DNA from: Proluteimonas luteida
GTDB taxonomy: Bacteria > Pseudomonadota > Gammaproteobacteria > Xanthomonadales > Xanthomonadaceae
Assembly (NCBI RefSeq): GCF_021191695.1
Contig: NZ_JAIWPT010000005.1
Coordinates: 124,001 to 188,000, forward strand
DNA: 64,000 nt
Direction of reading: 5' to 3'
Position 1 is the stretch's first letter, and the number at the start of each line of letters is the position of its first letter. Positions 43,824 to 53,903 of the stretch are shown piece after piece. The notes beneath the pieces are model-generated. The model made no database searches and had not been told where the DNA came from. It saw nothing but the letters and a program-made list of their open reading frames with translations. A program made the translations under genes and the position numbers.

Positions 43824-46800
43824 ATGAACCGCATTTTCCGCCTCGTTTTCAACCGCACGCTCGGCCAGGTGCAGGTGGCCTCCGAACTCGCTTCCCGGCA
43901 TCGCGTCGGTGCCGGTGGCGCGACGCGTCTCCTGGCGCCGCGCGCACTGCTGGCGGTCGCGCTGGCGCTGGCCGGCGGCAGCGCATGGGCGCAGGTCGCA
44001 TCCGGACAGCTGCCGACCGGCGAGACCGTCGTCGGCGGCGCTGCCAGCATCACTCGCGACAGCGCGGCCAATCTGCTGCGAATCGTCCAGAACGGCCGCA
44101 CGGTCATCGACTGGACGAGCTTCGACATCGGCGCGGAGGCCCACGTCGATTTCGTCCAGTCCGCGGGCAGCATCGCCCTGAACCGCGTGACCGGCGGCAC
44201 CCCGTCGCAGATCCTCGGCAGGCTCGAGGCCGATGCCGGCATCTTCCTGATCAATCCCAGCGGCGTCCTGTTCGGCTCGGGCGCCCAAGTGAATGTCGGC
44301 AGCCTGATGGTGTCGACGTTGTCGCCGCAGGCGGGATTCGGCGGAGAGCCGATCGCGTACTTCCTCAGCGGTGGCAACCAGTTGAGCCTGGCGCAGAGCG
44401 GCAATCCGGGGCTGATCCGGAACGAGGGCACGATCGTCGCCACCAACGGCGGCTCCATCAGCCTGATCGGAGGCTCGGTCCAGAACCGGGGCAGCGGCAC
44501 GATCACGGCCGATGGCGGCGCCGTCCACCTCGTCGCGGCGGGGCAGGGCACGCTCACGCTGGGTTCCACGCACGACGTGACCGTCACCGCCGGCACGGCT
44601 GCAGCGAGCGGCGCGTCCGTGCTGGTGGACAATGCCGGGACGCTGCAGTCGAACGGCGGCCAGGTGACGCTTGCGGCGCGGGGCATTCCCGCCGACGTGG
44701 CCACGGCCGTCAACACGACGGGCGTCATCCTCGCCACGGACCTCGGCTTCACCGGCGGCAAGATCACCCTCGACGCCGGCACGAACCACCTGAACCTGGG
44801 CGGCCAGGTGACGGCGTCCAGCACTCTCACGGCGTCGACAAGCGGCACCATCACCCTGCGCGGCGACATCGGCGCAGGGACGTTCATGGCCAGCGGCGGC
44901 ACCATCGAGCAGGTGGCCGGCACCGTGGACACGCCCAGCCGGCTGCAGTCGGGAGGCACCTCGCTGGCCGCCAGCGGCGACATCACGCTCGCCAACACCG
45001 GCAACCGCCTGGGCGGCATCACCGCCTTCCAGGGGCGCAACGTCTCGCTTCGCAGCGACGGCGGCATCGGGATCGGCGTCCACTCGCAGGGCAGCTCGCG
45101 CGCGGCCGGCAACCTGACGCTCGACGCGGGCGGCGCAATCACCCAGACCGGTGCACTGATCGTCGCCGGCAGCACGTCCCTCGACGCCCGCGGGGACGCG
45201 ATCGTGCTCGCCAACGGCGGCAACGATTTCGTCGGTGCGGTCGGTGCCTCGGGGAACGGCATCACCCTGCGCGACGCCAACAACCTCACCGTGTCCAGCA
45301 TCAGCAACGCCACGGACAGCACGCTGTCGCTCACCGCGGGCGGCACGCTGACGCTTCCCGCCGGCGCGATCGATACCGGCAGCGCGGACCTGGTGCTGTT
45401 CGCCGGCCGCAGCCTGTCGACGCCCGGTGCATTGCGCGGTCACAGCGTGCACCTGCACGGCAGTGACGGGCTGACACTGGCGCACGACGTCGCAGGCACC
45501 GCGGCGGTCCGGCTGTCGAGCAGTGGCGCCGTCGAACAGTCCGACACCGCGCGTATCCAGAGCCCCAGGCTCGCGCTCGACGCGGCGAGCGCGGACCTCG
45601 GCGGCGCGAATGCGATCAGCGCATTCGGCGACATCGTCGTCAATGGCGCGCTGACCCTGCGCAACGCCCAGGGCATCGCGCAGGCCGCCGGGACATCGGT
45701 GCGGGTCGGCGGCGCGACGACGATCCGGGCGGCGGGCAATGTCCTGCTCGACAATCCGACCAACCGGTTCGGCGGCGCGCTCTCGCTCACCGGCAACGCG
45801 GTCGAAATCGGCGGCGAGCAACTGCGGCTGGTGCACGTCGATGCGACCAGCCTCGTCGCCACCGCCGACGGCATCGAGCTGTCGGGCACGTTCGAGACCA
45901 CCGGCGGCCAGCGTTATGCGGGCGCAGTGCGACTGGTCGGCGCGACGGTGGTCGACGCCGGCGGCAACGTGAGCTTCGTGCAGACGGTCGACGGTGCGCA
46001 GCTGCTGACGATCGATGCAGGCGGTGCGGTCGCGATGTCGGGCGCGGTCGGCGCCACCACCGCGCTTGCCGGGCTGACGATCGACGCCGCCGGCTTCACG
46101 GCCGGCGGCACGCTGCAAACGAGCGGCGATACCTCGGTCTCCATCGCCGCCGGCACCATCGTCCAGCAGGGCGCATTTCTCGTCGGCGGAGACGCCCGGT
46201 TCGCGACCGGCAATGGCGACATCACGCTGGCGAACGCGGGGAACAGGTTCGCTGGCCCGGTGTCGCTGACCGGTCGCAACGTCCAGATCCGGGACAGCGC
46301 TTCGCTTCGCTTCGGCGCGCTGGACGTGGGCAGCCTGTGGGCCATCGCCCCCCAGCTGCTGCTGCCGGGCAGCCTCAGCACGGTAGGCATGCAGTACTAC
46401 GACGGCAGCGTGACCCTCGACCGCGACTCACACCTGACCAGCGCCTTGGGCGCCATCGTCCTGGGCGGTACCGTCGACGGTCCGTACGCGCTCACGGTCG
46501 ATGCCGGTATGGACGTCACATTCGAAGGCGCCGTCGGCAGCGGCACTGCGTTGTCCTCGCTGGATACGCGGGGGACGTCCCTCACCCGGATAGGCGCCGA
46601 CATCACCACGTCCGGCGACATCGCCTTCGGAAACACCCTGGTCGGCGCAGCGCAGGCGACGGTCCGCAGCTCGGCAGGCGCGGTCACGGTTGCCGGCAGT
46701 CTCGAAGCCGCGATATCCGGACAGGGCACACTGACACTCGAGGCGCACGATGCGCTGACGCTGTCGGACACCGCCGGTGCCGCCCGTGCGCTGGCCGATC

Positions 46801-49800
46801 TCACGCTCGACGGCGGCAGCGTGTCGACCCGCGGCATCCGCGTCGCCAATGCGCTGCGGGTCACCAGCGGCGGCGACATCGTCCAGAACGGCGTGTACGA
46901 CGTGGGCGGCAATGCGCACTTCGTCGCGGCAGGCGACATCGCCCTCGGGGAGGCGAACCGGTTCGCCGGTACCGTCTCGCTGGATGGCGCCGACGCGGTG
47001 GTCCATGCGGCATCGGTCCTGGCGCTGGACACGGTGGACGTCGACAGTCTCGGCGCCCGCAGTGCGGGCACGCTGTCGCTGTCCGACGCGCGCATTGCCG
47101 GCGACGCCACGCTGCAGGGCAACGGTCTGTCGCTCACGGACTTCGACATCGGCGGCGACCTGGGCGCGACGGCCGGCAGCGGCGGCATCGCCCTGGCCGA
47201 CGGCCGCGTGCGCGGCGATCTGGCTGCGGACAGCGGCAGCGACATCACCCAGACGGCGGCGCTGCACGTCGAAGGGGATGCCCGGTTCGCCGCAGGCAGT
47301 GCCCGCATCGCGCTCACCCATGCCGACAACGACTTCGAGGGCGCGGTGGACCTGGCCGGCGGCGCGGTATCGGTCAACGACCGCAACGCGCTGCGGCTCG
47401 GCATCGTGGACGCAGGCTCGCTGGACGTGGCCAGCCACGGCGCGCTCGATCTCGGCACCACCACGCTGACCGGCGGGCTGACCGCGCAATCCAATGGCGG
47501 CGCCATCACCCAGAGCGCAGCCCTGCACGTCGAAGGCGACGCCCGGTTCGACGCCGGCACCGCCCGCATCGCGCTCGGCCATGCCGACAACGACTTCGAG
47601 GGCGCGGTGGACCTGGCCGGCGGCGCGGTATCGGTCAACGACCGCAACGCGCTGCGGCTCGGCATCGTCGACGCAGGCTCGCTGGACGTGGCCAGCCACG
47701 GCGCGCTCGACCTCGGCACCACCACGCTGACCGGCGGGCTGACCGCGCAATCCAATGGCGGCGCCATCACCCAGAGCGGCGATCTGGTCGCGGCTGGCGC
47801 GAGCATCATCGATGCCCGCGGCGGCGGCGGTGCCGGCGACATCACGCTGACGCGTGCCGGCAACGTGCTCGGCGGCCCCCTCACGCTGGCGGGGCGCGAC
47901 GTGGCCGTTGCCGCGAACGCGCTGTGGCTGGCCGGCGTCGACGCGCGCAACCTGCTGGCGATTGCCGACACGATCGCGCTGCGCGGCGACGTGACCACCG
48001 ACGAGGACCAGGACTACGCCGGCGTGGTGCAGCTCGAATCCGACGTGACCCTGGATGCCGGCGGCCACGTGGCCTTCGCCGCGTCCGTGGACGGGGCACA
48101 CGCGCTCGATGTGCGCAGCGACGGCCATGCCGGATTCGGCGGCGCGGTCGCCGTATCGGCGCTGACGGTCGAGGCCGGCAGCGCGGGCTTCGGTTCCACG
48201 GTAGCCACCGGCGGCAACCTGACGGTCGGCGTGCAGGCCGGCGGCATCGCCCAGTCCGACGCGTTCACGGTCGGCGGCATCGCGGATTTCGACGCCAACG
48301 GCGGTACGATCCTGCTGACGCATGCCGACAACGATTTCGCAGGGCGCGTGCATCTGCGTGGCGGTGCCGTCGCGATCAGCGACGCCAACGCCCTCGCGCT
48401 GGGCACCGTGTCGGCCGGTTCGCTGGTCGCAGACAGCCACGACACGCTGGATCTCGGCACTGCAACGGTGGCCGGCATCCTCGAGGCACGCTCGAACGGC
48501 GGCGACATCGTGCAGACCGGCGCGCTTGCGGTCGGCGGCACCAGCCTGCTCGATGCAGCCGGCGGCAACATCGTCCTCGACCTGCCGGAGAACGATTTCG
48601 GCGGTGCGGTGACGGTCTCCGGCGGCACGGTCGCGTTGCGCGACGTAGACGACCTGACGCTCGCCGCGGTGACCGTCGGCGAGGACCTCACGGTCACCAG
48701 TCACGGCGCGCTCGACCTGGGCGCCGGCACGGTCGGCGGACAGCTGACCGCGACCAGCCACGGCGGTTCGATCGTCCAGTCCGGCGCGTTGACGATCGCC
48801 GGCACCAGCACGATCGACGCCGGAACGGGCGCCGTGACCCTGGACGATGCGCAGAACGACTTCGTCGGCCGGGTCGACATCACCGGCGGCACGGTGACCA
48901 TCGCCGACCGCGACCGTCTCGTGCTGGGCGCCGTGGACGCCGACAGCCTGCACGCGACCGCCACGAGCATCGCGCTGCAGGACGACATCTCGACCCGTGG
49001 CGACCAGGACTACGCGGGTGCGGTGGCGGTCGAGTCCGACGTGTCGCTCGTGGCCAGTGCGGGCGGCATCGGATTCGGCAGCACGGTCTCAGGTCCGCAC
49101 CGGGTCGCCATCGATGCGGCCGGGCACGTGGGCTTCGGGGCCGCGGTCGCGCTCGGCGCGCTCGGCATCGAGGCGGGCAGTGCGGCGTTCGCGTCGACGG
49201 TCGACATCGCCGATCGGCTCGACGTCACGGTGCAGACCGGGGGGATCCAGCAGAGCGGCGCATTCACCGTCGGCGGCGACACGCGGATCGATGCCAATGG
49301 CGGCGCGATCACCCTGGCCCACACCGGCAACGATTTCGTCGGCACCGTGCATCTCGATGGCGGCAACGTCCGGATCCACGATGCGAACGCGCTGACGCTG
49401 AGCCGGGTCGACGCGCAGGCGCTGGACGTGACCAGCAACGGCGCACTCGTGTTCGGCGAGACCGATGTCGACGAGACGCTGGTGGCCGACAGTGGCACCG
49501 GCAGCATCGGCCAGACCGAGTCGCTGACGGTCGGCGGCACCGCGTCGTTCACCAGCGGCGCCGGGATCGCGCTGACGCATGACGGCAATGATTTCAAGGG
49601 CGCGGTGTCGCTGGCCGGCACGACGGTCGCGATCCGCGACGCGAATGCGCTGACGCTGGGCACGGTCGACGCGCAGGCGCTGGACGTGACCAGCAACGGC
49701 GCACTCGTGTTCGGCGAGACCGACGTCGACGAGACGCTGGTGGCCGACAGCGGCACCGGCAGCATCGGCCAGACCGAGTCGCTGTCCGTCGTCGGCACCG

Positions 49801-52800
49801 CATCGTTCACCAGCGGCGCCGGGATCGCGCTGACGCATGACGGCAATGATTTCGGTGGCGCGGTGTCACTGGCCGGCACGACGGTCGCGATCCATGATGC
49901 GAATGCGCTGACGCTCGGCACAGTCGACGCGCGGACCTTCGATGTCAGCAGCGATGGCGCACTCGTCTTCGGCCGGACCGACATCGAGGAGACGCTGGTC
50001 GCCGACAGCGGTACCGGCACGATCGGCCAGACCGACGCGCTGTCCGTCGTCGGCACCGCGTCGTTCACCAGCGGCGCCGGGATCGCGCTGACGCACGCGG
50101 ACAACGATTTCGGTGGCGCGGTGTCGCTGGATGGCACGATGGTCGCGATCCGCGATGCGAATGCGCTGACGCTCGGCACAGTCGACGCGCGGACCTTCGA
50201 TGTCAGCAGCGATGGCGCACTCGTCTTCGGCCGGACCGACATCGAGGAGACGCTGGTCGCCGGCAGTGGCACCGGCAGCATCGGCCAGACCGACGCGCTG
50301 ACGGTCGGCGGCACGGCGTCGTTCACCAGTGGCGCCGCGATCGACCTGACGCACGCGGACAACGATTTCGGTGGCGCGGTGTCGCTGGATGGCACGATGG
50401 TCGCGATCCGTGACGCGAATGCGCTGACGCTGGGCCAGGTCGAAGCGCAGGCGCTGGACGTGACCAGCAATGGCGCGCTCGTGTTCGGCGAGACCGACGT
50501 CGACGAAACGCTGGTCGCCGACAGCGGCGCCGGCAGCATCGGCCAGACCGATGCGCTGACGGTCGCCGGCACCGCGTCGTTCACCAGCGGGGACGCGATC
50601 GACCTGACGCACGACGGCAACGATTTCGGTGGCGCGGTGTCGCTGGCGGGCACGACGGTCGCGATCCGTGACGCGAATGCGCTGACGCTGGGCCGGGTCG
50701 AAGCGCAGGCGCTGGACGTGACCAGCAATGGCGCACTCGTGTTCGGCGAGACCGACGTCGACGAGACGCTGGTGGCCGACAGCGGCACCGGCAGCATCGG
50801 CCAGACCGAGGCGCTGTCCGTCGGCGGCACCGCGTCGTTCACCAGCGGCGCCGCGATTGACCTGACGCATGCGGACAACGACTTCGGCGGCGCGGTGTCG
50901 CTGGATGGCACGACGGTCGCGATCCGTGACGCGAATGCGCTGACGCTGGGCATGGTCGACGCGCGAACCCTCGATGTGACCAGCAATGGGGCACTCTTCT
51001 TCGGCCGGACCGACATCGAGGAGACGCTGATCGCCAGCAGTGGCGCCGGCAGCATCGGCCAGACCGATGCGCTGACGGTCGCCGGCACCGCGTCGTTCAC
51101 CAGCGGCGCCGGGATCGACCTGACGCACGCGGACAACGATTTCGGTGGCGTAGTGTCGCTGGATGGCACGACGGTCGCGATCCGTGACGCGAATGCGCTG
51201 ACGCTGGGTACGGTCGACGCGCGGACCCTCGATGTGACCAGCAATGGCGCACTCGTCTTCGGCCGGACCGACATCGAGGAGACGCTGATCGCCAGCAGCG
51301 GCACCGGCAGCATCGGCCAGACCGACACGCTGACGGTCGCCGGCACCGCGTCGTTCACCAGCGGCGCCGGGATCGACCTGACGCATGCGGACAACGACTT
51401 CGGCGGCGCGGTGTCGCTGGCGGGCACGACGGTCGCGATCCGCGACGCGAACGCGCTGACCCTGGGCCGGGTCGACGCGCAGGCGCTGGACGTGCGCAGC
51501 CATGGCGATCTCGACCTGGGCACCACCACCGTCGCAGGCACGCTCGTCGCCAACAGCCACGGCGGCGCGATCGGCCAGTCCGGCGCGCTGTTCGTCGGTG
51601 GCGCCAGCACCGTCGACGCGGGCGTCGGCGACATCACCCTGGACAACGCGGGCAACGATTTCGTCGGCCGCGTCGACATCATTGGCGGTGCGGTGCGCAT
51701 CGCCGATGCCAACACGCTGGCGCTGGGCCGCGTCGATGCCGCGCGCCTGCGTGCGATCGCCGGCACGATCGTCCTGCACGGCGACATCGGCACCGGCGGC
51801 GACCAGGACTACGACGGCGACGTCGTGCTTGCGACCGACGTGGACCTCGCGTCGCGCGACGGTGGCATCGCGTTCGCGTCGACGGTGTCCGGCGCGCATG
51901 CGCTCGGCGTCCGGGCCGCGGGCCATGTCGGCTTCGGCGGCGATGTCGCACTCGCCGGGCTCGTGGTCGATGGCGGCAGCTTCCGGGCCGACGGCACGGT
52001 CACCCTCGACGACGGTGCGGGCGGCGGCGATCTTTCCATCGCCGCGGGCACCGGCGGCATCGCGCAGTCCGGCGCGTTCCGCGTCGGCGGCACCGCGACG
52101 CTGGACGCGAACGGCGGCGACATCGCGTTGACCGATGGCGACAACGATTTCGCCGGTGCCGTCCATCTGGCCGGCAACGACGTCGCGATCCGCGATGCCA
52201 ACGCACTGACCATCGGGACGCTGGACGTGGGCACGCTCGCGGTCACCAGCCGGGGCGCGCTCGACCTCGGCGCCGGCGCCATCGCCGATACGCTGGTCGC
52301 CGACAGCAACGGCGGCGCGATCGCGCAGTCGGGCGCGCTCACGGTCGGCGGCGATGCCCGCATCGATGCCGGCGCGGCTGCGATCACGCTCGACAACGCC
52401 GGCAACGATTTCGCCGGGCGCGTGCATCTGACCGGTGGCACGGTGTCGATCGCCGACGCCAACGCATTGACCCTCGGCACCGTGCGTGCCGATGCGCTGA
52501 CCGTCGACAGCCACGGTGCGCTGGCGTTCGGCGACGTGGCGGTGCAGGGCGCGCTGGAAGCGCGCAGCCACGGCGGCACGGTCATCCAGACCGGCGCCCT
52601 GCGCGTCGGCGCGGCGACCCGGCTCGATGCCGGCGCCGGCGACATCGTCCTCGACCACGCCGGCAACGACTTCGTCGGCGCGGTCGATGCGAGCGGAGGC
52701 GCGATCTCGCTGCGCGATGCCAACGACCTCGTGGTCGAGCGCCTTGCTTCCGGCACCGACCGCGACGTGCGGCTGGTCGCCGGACGCGCGCTGACGCTGC

Positions 52801-53876
52801 CCGCCCACGCCCTCGACACCGGCCGCGGCAGCCTGACGCTGGCCGCGCACGGCGGTACCCTGACCACCCGTGGCGCATTGGGCGGCAGCGATGTCGCGCT
52901 GCACGGCGCCTCCGGTATCGCGATCGGGCACGACATCGATGCCGCCGGCACGCTCGTCCTGGAAAGCGGTGCCGACATCGCGCAGGGCGGCGGCCGCATC
53001 GCGGCCGGCACGCTGACCGGCAGTGCGGCGGGGGGCGTGCGCCTCGACGGTGCCAACCGGATCGCCACGCTCGGCGCGTTCTCGGCCAACGGGGTCCGGT
53101 TGTCGAACGCGCAGTCGCTCGCGATCGCGGGACCGGTCTCCGCGGGCGACAGCCTGCTGCTGGCCGTCGACGGCGACCTCGCGATCGACGGGCGCGTCGC
53201 CGCCGGCGATATGCGCCTGGAAACGACCGGTGCCATCACCCAGGGCGCGGATGGCCCGCTGGTCGCACGCACGCTCAGCGGACGTGCGGGCGGCGCGGTC
53301 TCGCTCGGCGACGCCGCCGGCGTCGTCGACAACCAGGTCGAGCGCATCGGGGATTTCACCGCGCGCGCAGGCTTCAGCCTGACCAACGGGCGATCGCTGA
53401 CACTGGCCTCGCTCAACGGCAGCCGCTTCACGATCGACGCAGGCACCGCCGACTTCTACCTGTCGGTGGTCGGCGACCTGCGCCAGGACGGCACCGACTG
53501 GTTGTACAACGGGCGCGGCACGTGGGCGGCGACCGGCGGCATCGGCCTGCCGGCCTCGCCGATCTACGTCACCGCGACCGAGCAGCAGCGCGTCGCCGCG
53601 ATCGGCCTGCCACCGGCGTACTTCTATGCGCTGCGTCCCGACGGCTCGCTGCTGCCGATCGTCGGCGAGGCATCGGTCAACGTGCCGACCTCGGTCTGGG
53701 CCGGCCGCGCGCAGAGCTCCAGCAACCGCCAGGTCGCCTACGTCGACGTCGGCGCCGATGCCTCCAACTATCGCCCCTACGGCGTGGTCGAGCCGGGCAT
53801 CCGCCTGTCGGAGGACCAGACGCCCGAGTGCGATCCCGACTTCCCGAGCGACGAATGCGTCGAGGCCGTGCAGTGA
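43824..53876 (+). CDS. Giant filamentous-haemagglutinin-type TpsA adhesin
   Basis: A 3350-residue secreted protein. The first 57 residues are an extended signal peptide (MNRIFRLVFNRTLGQ then a hydrophobic core ending SAWAQ), typical of large TpsA exoproteins. The TPS secretion domain follows (about 60-310) with NPSGVLFGSGAQVNVG from Asn144. The rest is beta-helical repeat of about 86 residues per turn set, including eight near-identical tandem units (49389-51452). The far C-terminus has Cys3336 and Cys3345, recalling the C-terminal disulfide loop that tethers HMW1 to its transporter. No CdiA-type toxin tail is present. Most likely a surface adhesin produced together with the T6SS. Confidence 0.92.
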   Translation: MNRIFRLVFNRTLGQVQVASELASRHRVGAGGATRLLAPRALLAVALALAGGSAWAQVASGQLPTGETVVGGAASITRDSAANLLRIVQNGRTVIDWTSFDIGAEAHVDFVQSAGSIALNRVTGGTPSQILGRLEADAGIFLINPSGVLFGSGAQVNVGSLMVSTLSPQAGFGGEPIAYFLSGGNQLSLAQSGNPGLIRNEGTIVATNGGSISLIGGSVQNRGSGTITADGGAVHLVAAGQGTLTLGSTHDVTVTAGTAAASGASVLVDNAGTLQSNGGQVTLAARGIPADVATAVNTTGVILATDLGFTGGKITLDAGTNHLNLGGQVTASSTLTASTSGTITLRGDIGAGTFMASGGTIEQVAGTVDTPSRLQSGGTSLAASGDITLANTGNRLGGITAFQGRNVSLRSDGGIGIGVHSQGSSRAAGNLTLDAGGAITQTGALIVAGSTSLDARGDAIVLANGGNDFVGAVGASGNGITLRDANNLTVSSISNATDSTLSLTAGGTLTLPAGAIDTGSADLVLFAGRSLSTPGALRGHSVHLHGSDGLTLAHDVAGTAAVRLSSSGAVEQSDTARIQSPRLALDAASADLGGANAISAFGDIVVNGALTLRNAQGIAQAAGTSVRVGGATTIRAAGNVLLDNPTNRFGGALSLTGNAVEIGGEQLRLVHVDATSLVATADGIELSGTFETTGGQRYAGAVRLVGATVVDAGGNVSFVQTVDGAQLLTIDAGGAVAMSGAVGATTALAGLTIDAAGFTAGGTLQTSGDTSVSIAAGTIVQQGAFLVGGDARFATGNGDITLANAGNRFAGPVSLTGRNVQIRDSASLRFGALDVGSLWAIAPQLLLPGSLSTVGMQYYDGSVTLDRDSHLTSALGAIVLGGTVDGPYALTVDAGMDVTFEGAVGSGTALSSLDTRGTSLTRIGADITTSGDIAFGNTLVGAAQATVRSSAGAVTVAGSLEAAISGQGTLTLEAHDALTLSDTAGAARALADLTLDGGSVSTRGIRVANALRVTSGGDIVQNGVYDVGGNAHFVAAGDIALGEANRFAGTVSLDGADAVVHAASVLALDTVDVDSLGARSAGTLSLSDARIAGDATLQGNGLSLTDFDIGGDLGATAGSGGIALADGRVRGDLAADSGSDITQTAALHVEGDARFAAGSARIALTHADNDFEGAVDLAGGAVSVNDRNALRLGIVDAGSLDVASHGALDLGTTTLTGGLTAQSNGGAITQSAALHVEGDARFDAGTARIALGHADNDFEGAVDLAGGAVSVNDRNALRLGIVDAGSLDVASHGALDLGTTTLTGGLTAQSNGGAITQSGDLVAAGASIIDARGGGGAGDITLTRAGNVLGGPLTLAGRDVAVAANALWLAGVDARNLLAIADTIALRGDVTTDEDQDYAGVVQLESDVTLDAGGHVAFAASVDGAHALDVRSDGHAGFGGAVAVSALTVEAGSAGFGSTVATGGNLTVGVQAGGIAQSDAFTVGGIADFDANGGTILLTHADNDFAGRVHLRGGAVAISDANALALGTVSAGSLVADSHDTLDLGTATVAGILEARSNGGDIVQTGALAVGGTSLLDAAGGNIVLDLPENDFGGAVTVSGGTVALRDVDDLTLAAVTVGEDLTVTSHGALDLGAGTVGGQLTATSHGGSIVQSGALTIAGTSTIDAGTGAVTLDDAQNDFVGRVDITGGTVTIADRDRLVLGAVDADSLHATATSIALQDDISTRGDQDYAGAVAVESDVSLVASAGGIGFGSTVSGPHRVAIDAAGHVGFGAAVALGALGIEAGSAAFASTVDIADRLDVTVQTGGIQQSGAFTVGGDTRIDANGGAITLAHTGNDFVGTVHLDGGNVRIHDANALTLSRVDAQALDVTSNGALVFGETDVDETLVADSGTGSIGQTESLTVGGTASFTSGAGIALTHDGNDFKGAVSLAGTTVAIRDANALTLGTVDAQALDVTSNGALVFGETDVDETLVADSGTGSIGQTESLSVVGTASFTSGAGIALTHDGNDFGGAVSLAGTTVAIHDANALTLGTVDARTFDVSSDGALVFGRTDIEETLVADSGTGTIGQTDALSVVGTASFTSGAGIALTHADNDFGGAVSLDGTMVAIRDANALTLGTVDARTFDVSSDGALVFGRTDIEETLVAGSGTGSIGQTDALTVGGTASFTSGAAIDLTHADNDFGGAVSLDGTMVAIRDANALTLGQVEAQALDVTSNGALVFGETDVDETLVADSGAGSIGQTDALTVAGTASFTSGDAIDLTHDGNDFGGAVSLAGTTVAIRDANALTLGRVEAQALDVTSNGALVFGETDVDETLVADSGTGSIGQTEALSVGGTASFTSGAAIDLTHADNDFGGAVSLDGTTVAIRDANALTLGMVDARTLDVTSNGALFFGRTDIEETLIASSGAGSIGQTDALTVAGTASFTSGAGIDLTHADNDFGGVVSLDGTTVAIRDANALTLGTVDARTLDVTSNGALVFGRTDIEETLIASSGTGSIGQTDTLTVAGTASFTSGAGIDLTHADNDFGGAVSLAGTTVAIRDANALTLGRVDAQALDVRSHGDLDLGTTTVAGTLVANSHGGAIGQSGALFVGGASTVDAGVGDITLDNAGNDFVGRVDIIGGAVRIADANTLALGRVDAARLRAIAGTIVLHGDIGTGGDQDYDGDVVLATDVDLASRDGGIAFASTVSGAHALGVRAAGHVGFGGDVALAGLVVDGGSFRADGTVTLDDGAGGGDLSIAAGTGGIAQSGAFRVGGTATLDANGGDIALTDGDNDFAGAVHLAGNDVAIRDANALTIGTLDVGTLAVTSRGALDLGAGAIADTLVADSNGGAIAQSGALTVGGDARIDAGAAAITLDNAGNDFAGRVHLTGGTVSIADANALTLGTVRADALTVDSHGALAFGDVAVQGALEARSHGGTVIQTGALRVGAATRLDAGAGDIVLDHAGNDFVGAVDASGGAISLRDANDLVVERLASGTDRDVRLVAGRALTLPAHALDTGRGSLTLAAHGGTLTTRGALGGSDVALHGASGIAIGHDIDAAGTLVLESGADIAQGGGRIAAGTLTGSAAGGVRLDGANRIATLGAFSANGVRLSNAQSLAIAGPVSAGDSLLLAVDGDLAIDGRVAAGDMRLETTGAITQGADGPLVARTLSGRAGGAVSLGDAAGVVDNQVERIGDFTARAGFSLTNGRSLTLASLNGSRFTIDAGTADFYLSVVGDLRQDGTDWLYNGRGTWAATGGIGLPASPIYVTATEQQRVAAIGLPPAYFYALRPDGSLLPIVGEASVNVPTSVWAGRAQSSSNRQVAYVDVGADASNYRPYGVVEPGIRLSEDQTPECDPDFPSDECVEAVQ
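47259..47780 (+). repeat. Two near-identical 261-base units in tpsA
   Basis: Two adjacent copies starting at 47259 and 47520, each beginning with the codons for ALHVEGDARF and running to GGAITQS. Nucleotide identity is almost complete from about 47310 on, so this is a recent in-frame duplication of one 87-residue beta-helix unit. Confidence 0.8.
49389..51452 (+). repeat. Eight tandem 258-base units in tpsA
   Basis: Eight in-frame copies of an 86-residue unit, starting at 49389, 49647, 49905, 50163, 50421, 50679, 50937 and 51195, each opening with ALTL and closing with VAIRDAN or VAIHDAN. A ninth start at 51453 diverges after about 15 residues. Copies alternate between two variants (DAQALDVTSNGALVFGETDVDETL and DARTxDVxSxGALVFGRTDIEETL, each within this unit), a sign of amplification and exchange between units. 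Copy number could easily vary between strains. Confidence 0.9.
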
Positions 53877-53903
53877 TGCGGCGGCCGGCGCGGAGCTGAT
53901 CCG

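Noticed and set aside
49389..51452. Regular direct repeats considered as a CRISPR array
   Set aside because: Units are 258 bases, contiguous, in frame and encode a repeated protein segment; there are no unique spacers.
53500..53876. TpsA considered as a CdiA-type contact-dependent toxin
   Set aside because: There is no VENN-like boundary or variable toxin tail, and no small immunity gene follows; tssA starts 27 bases downstream.
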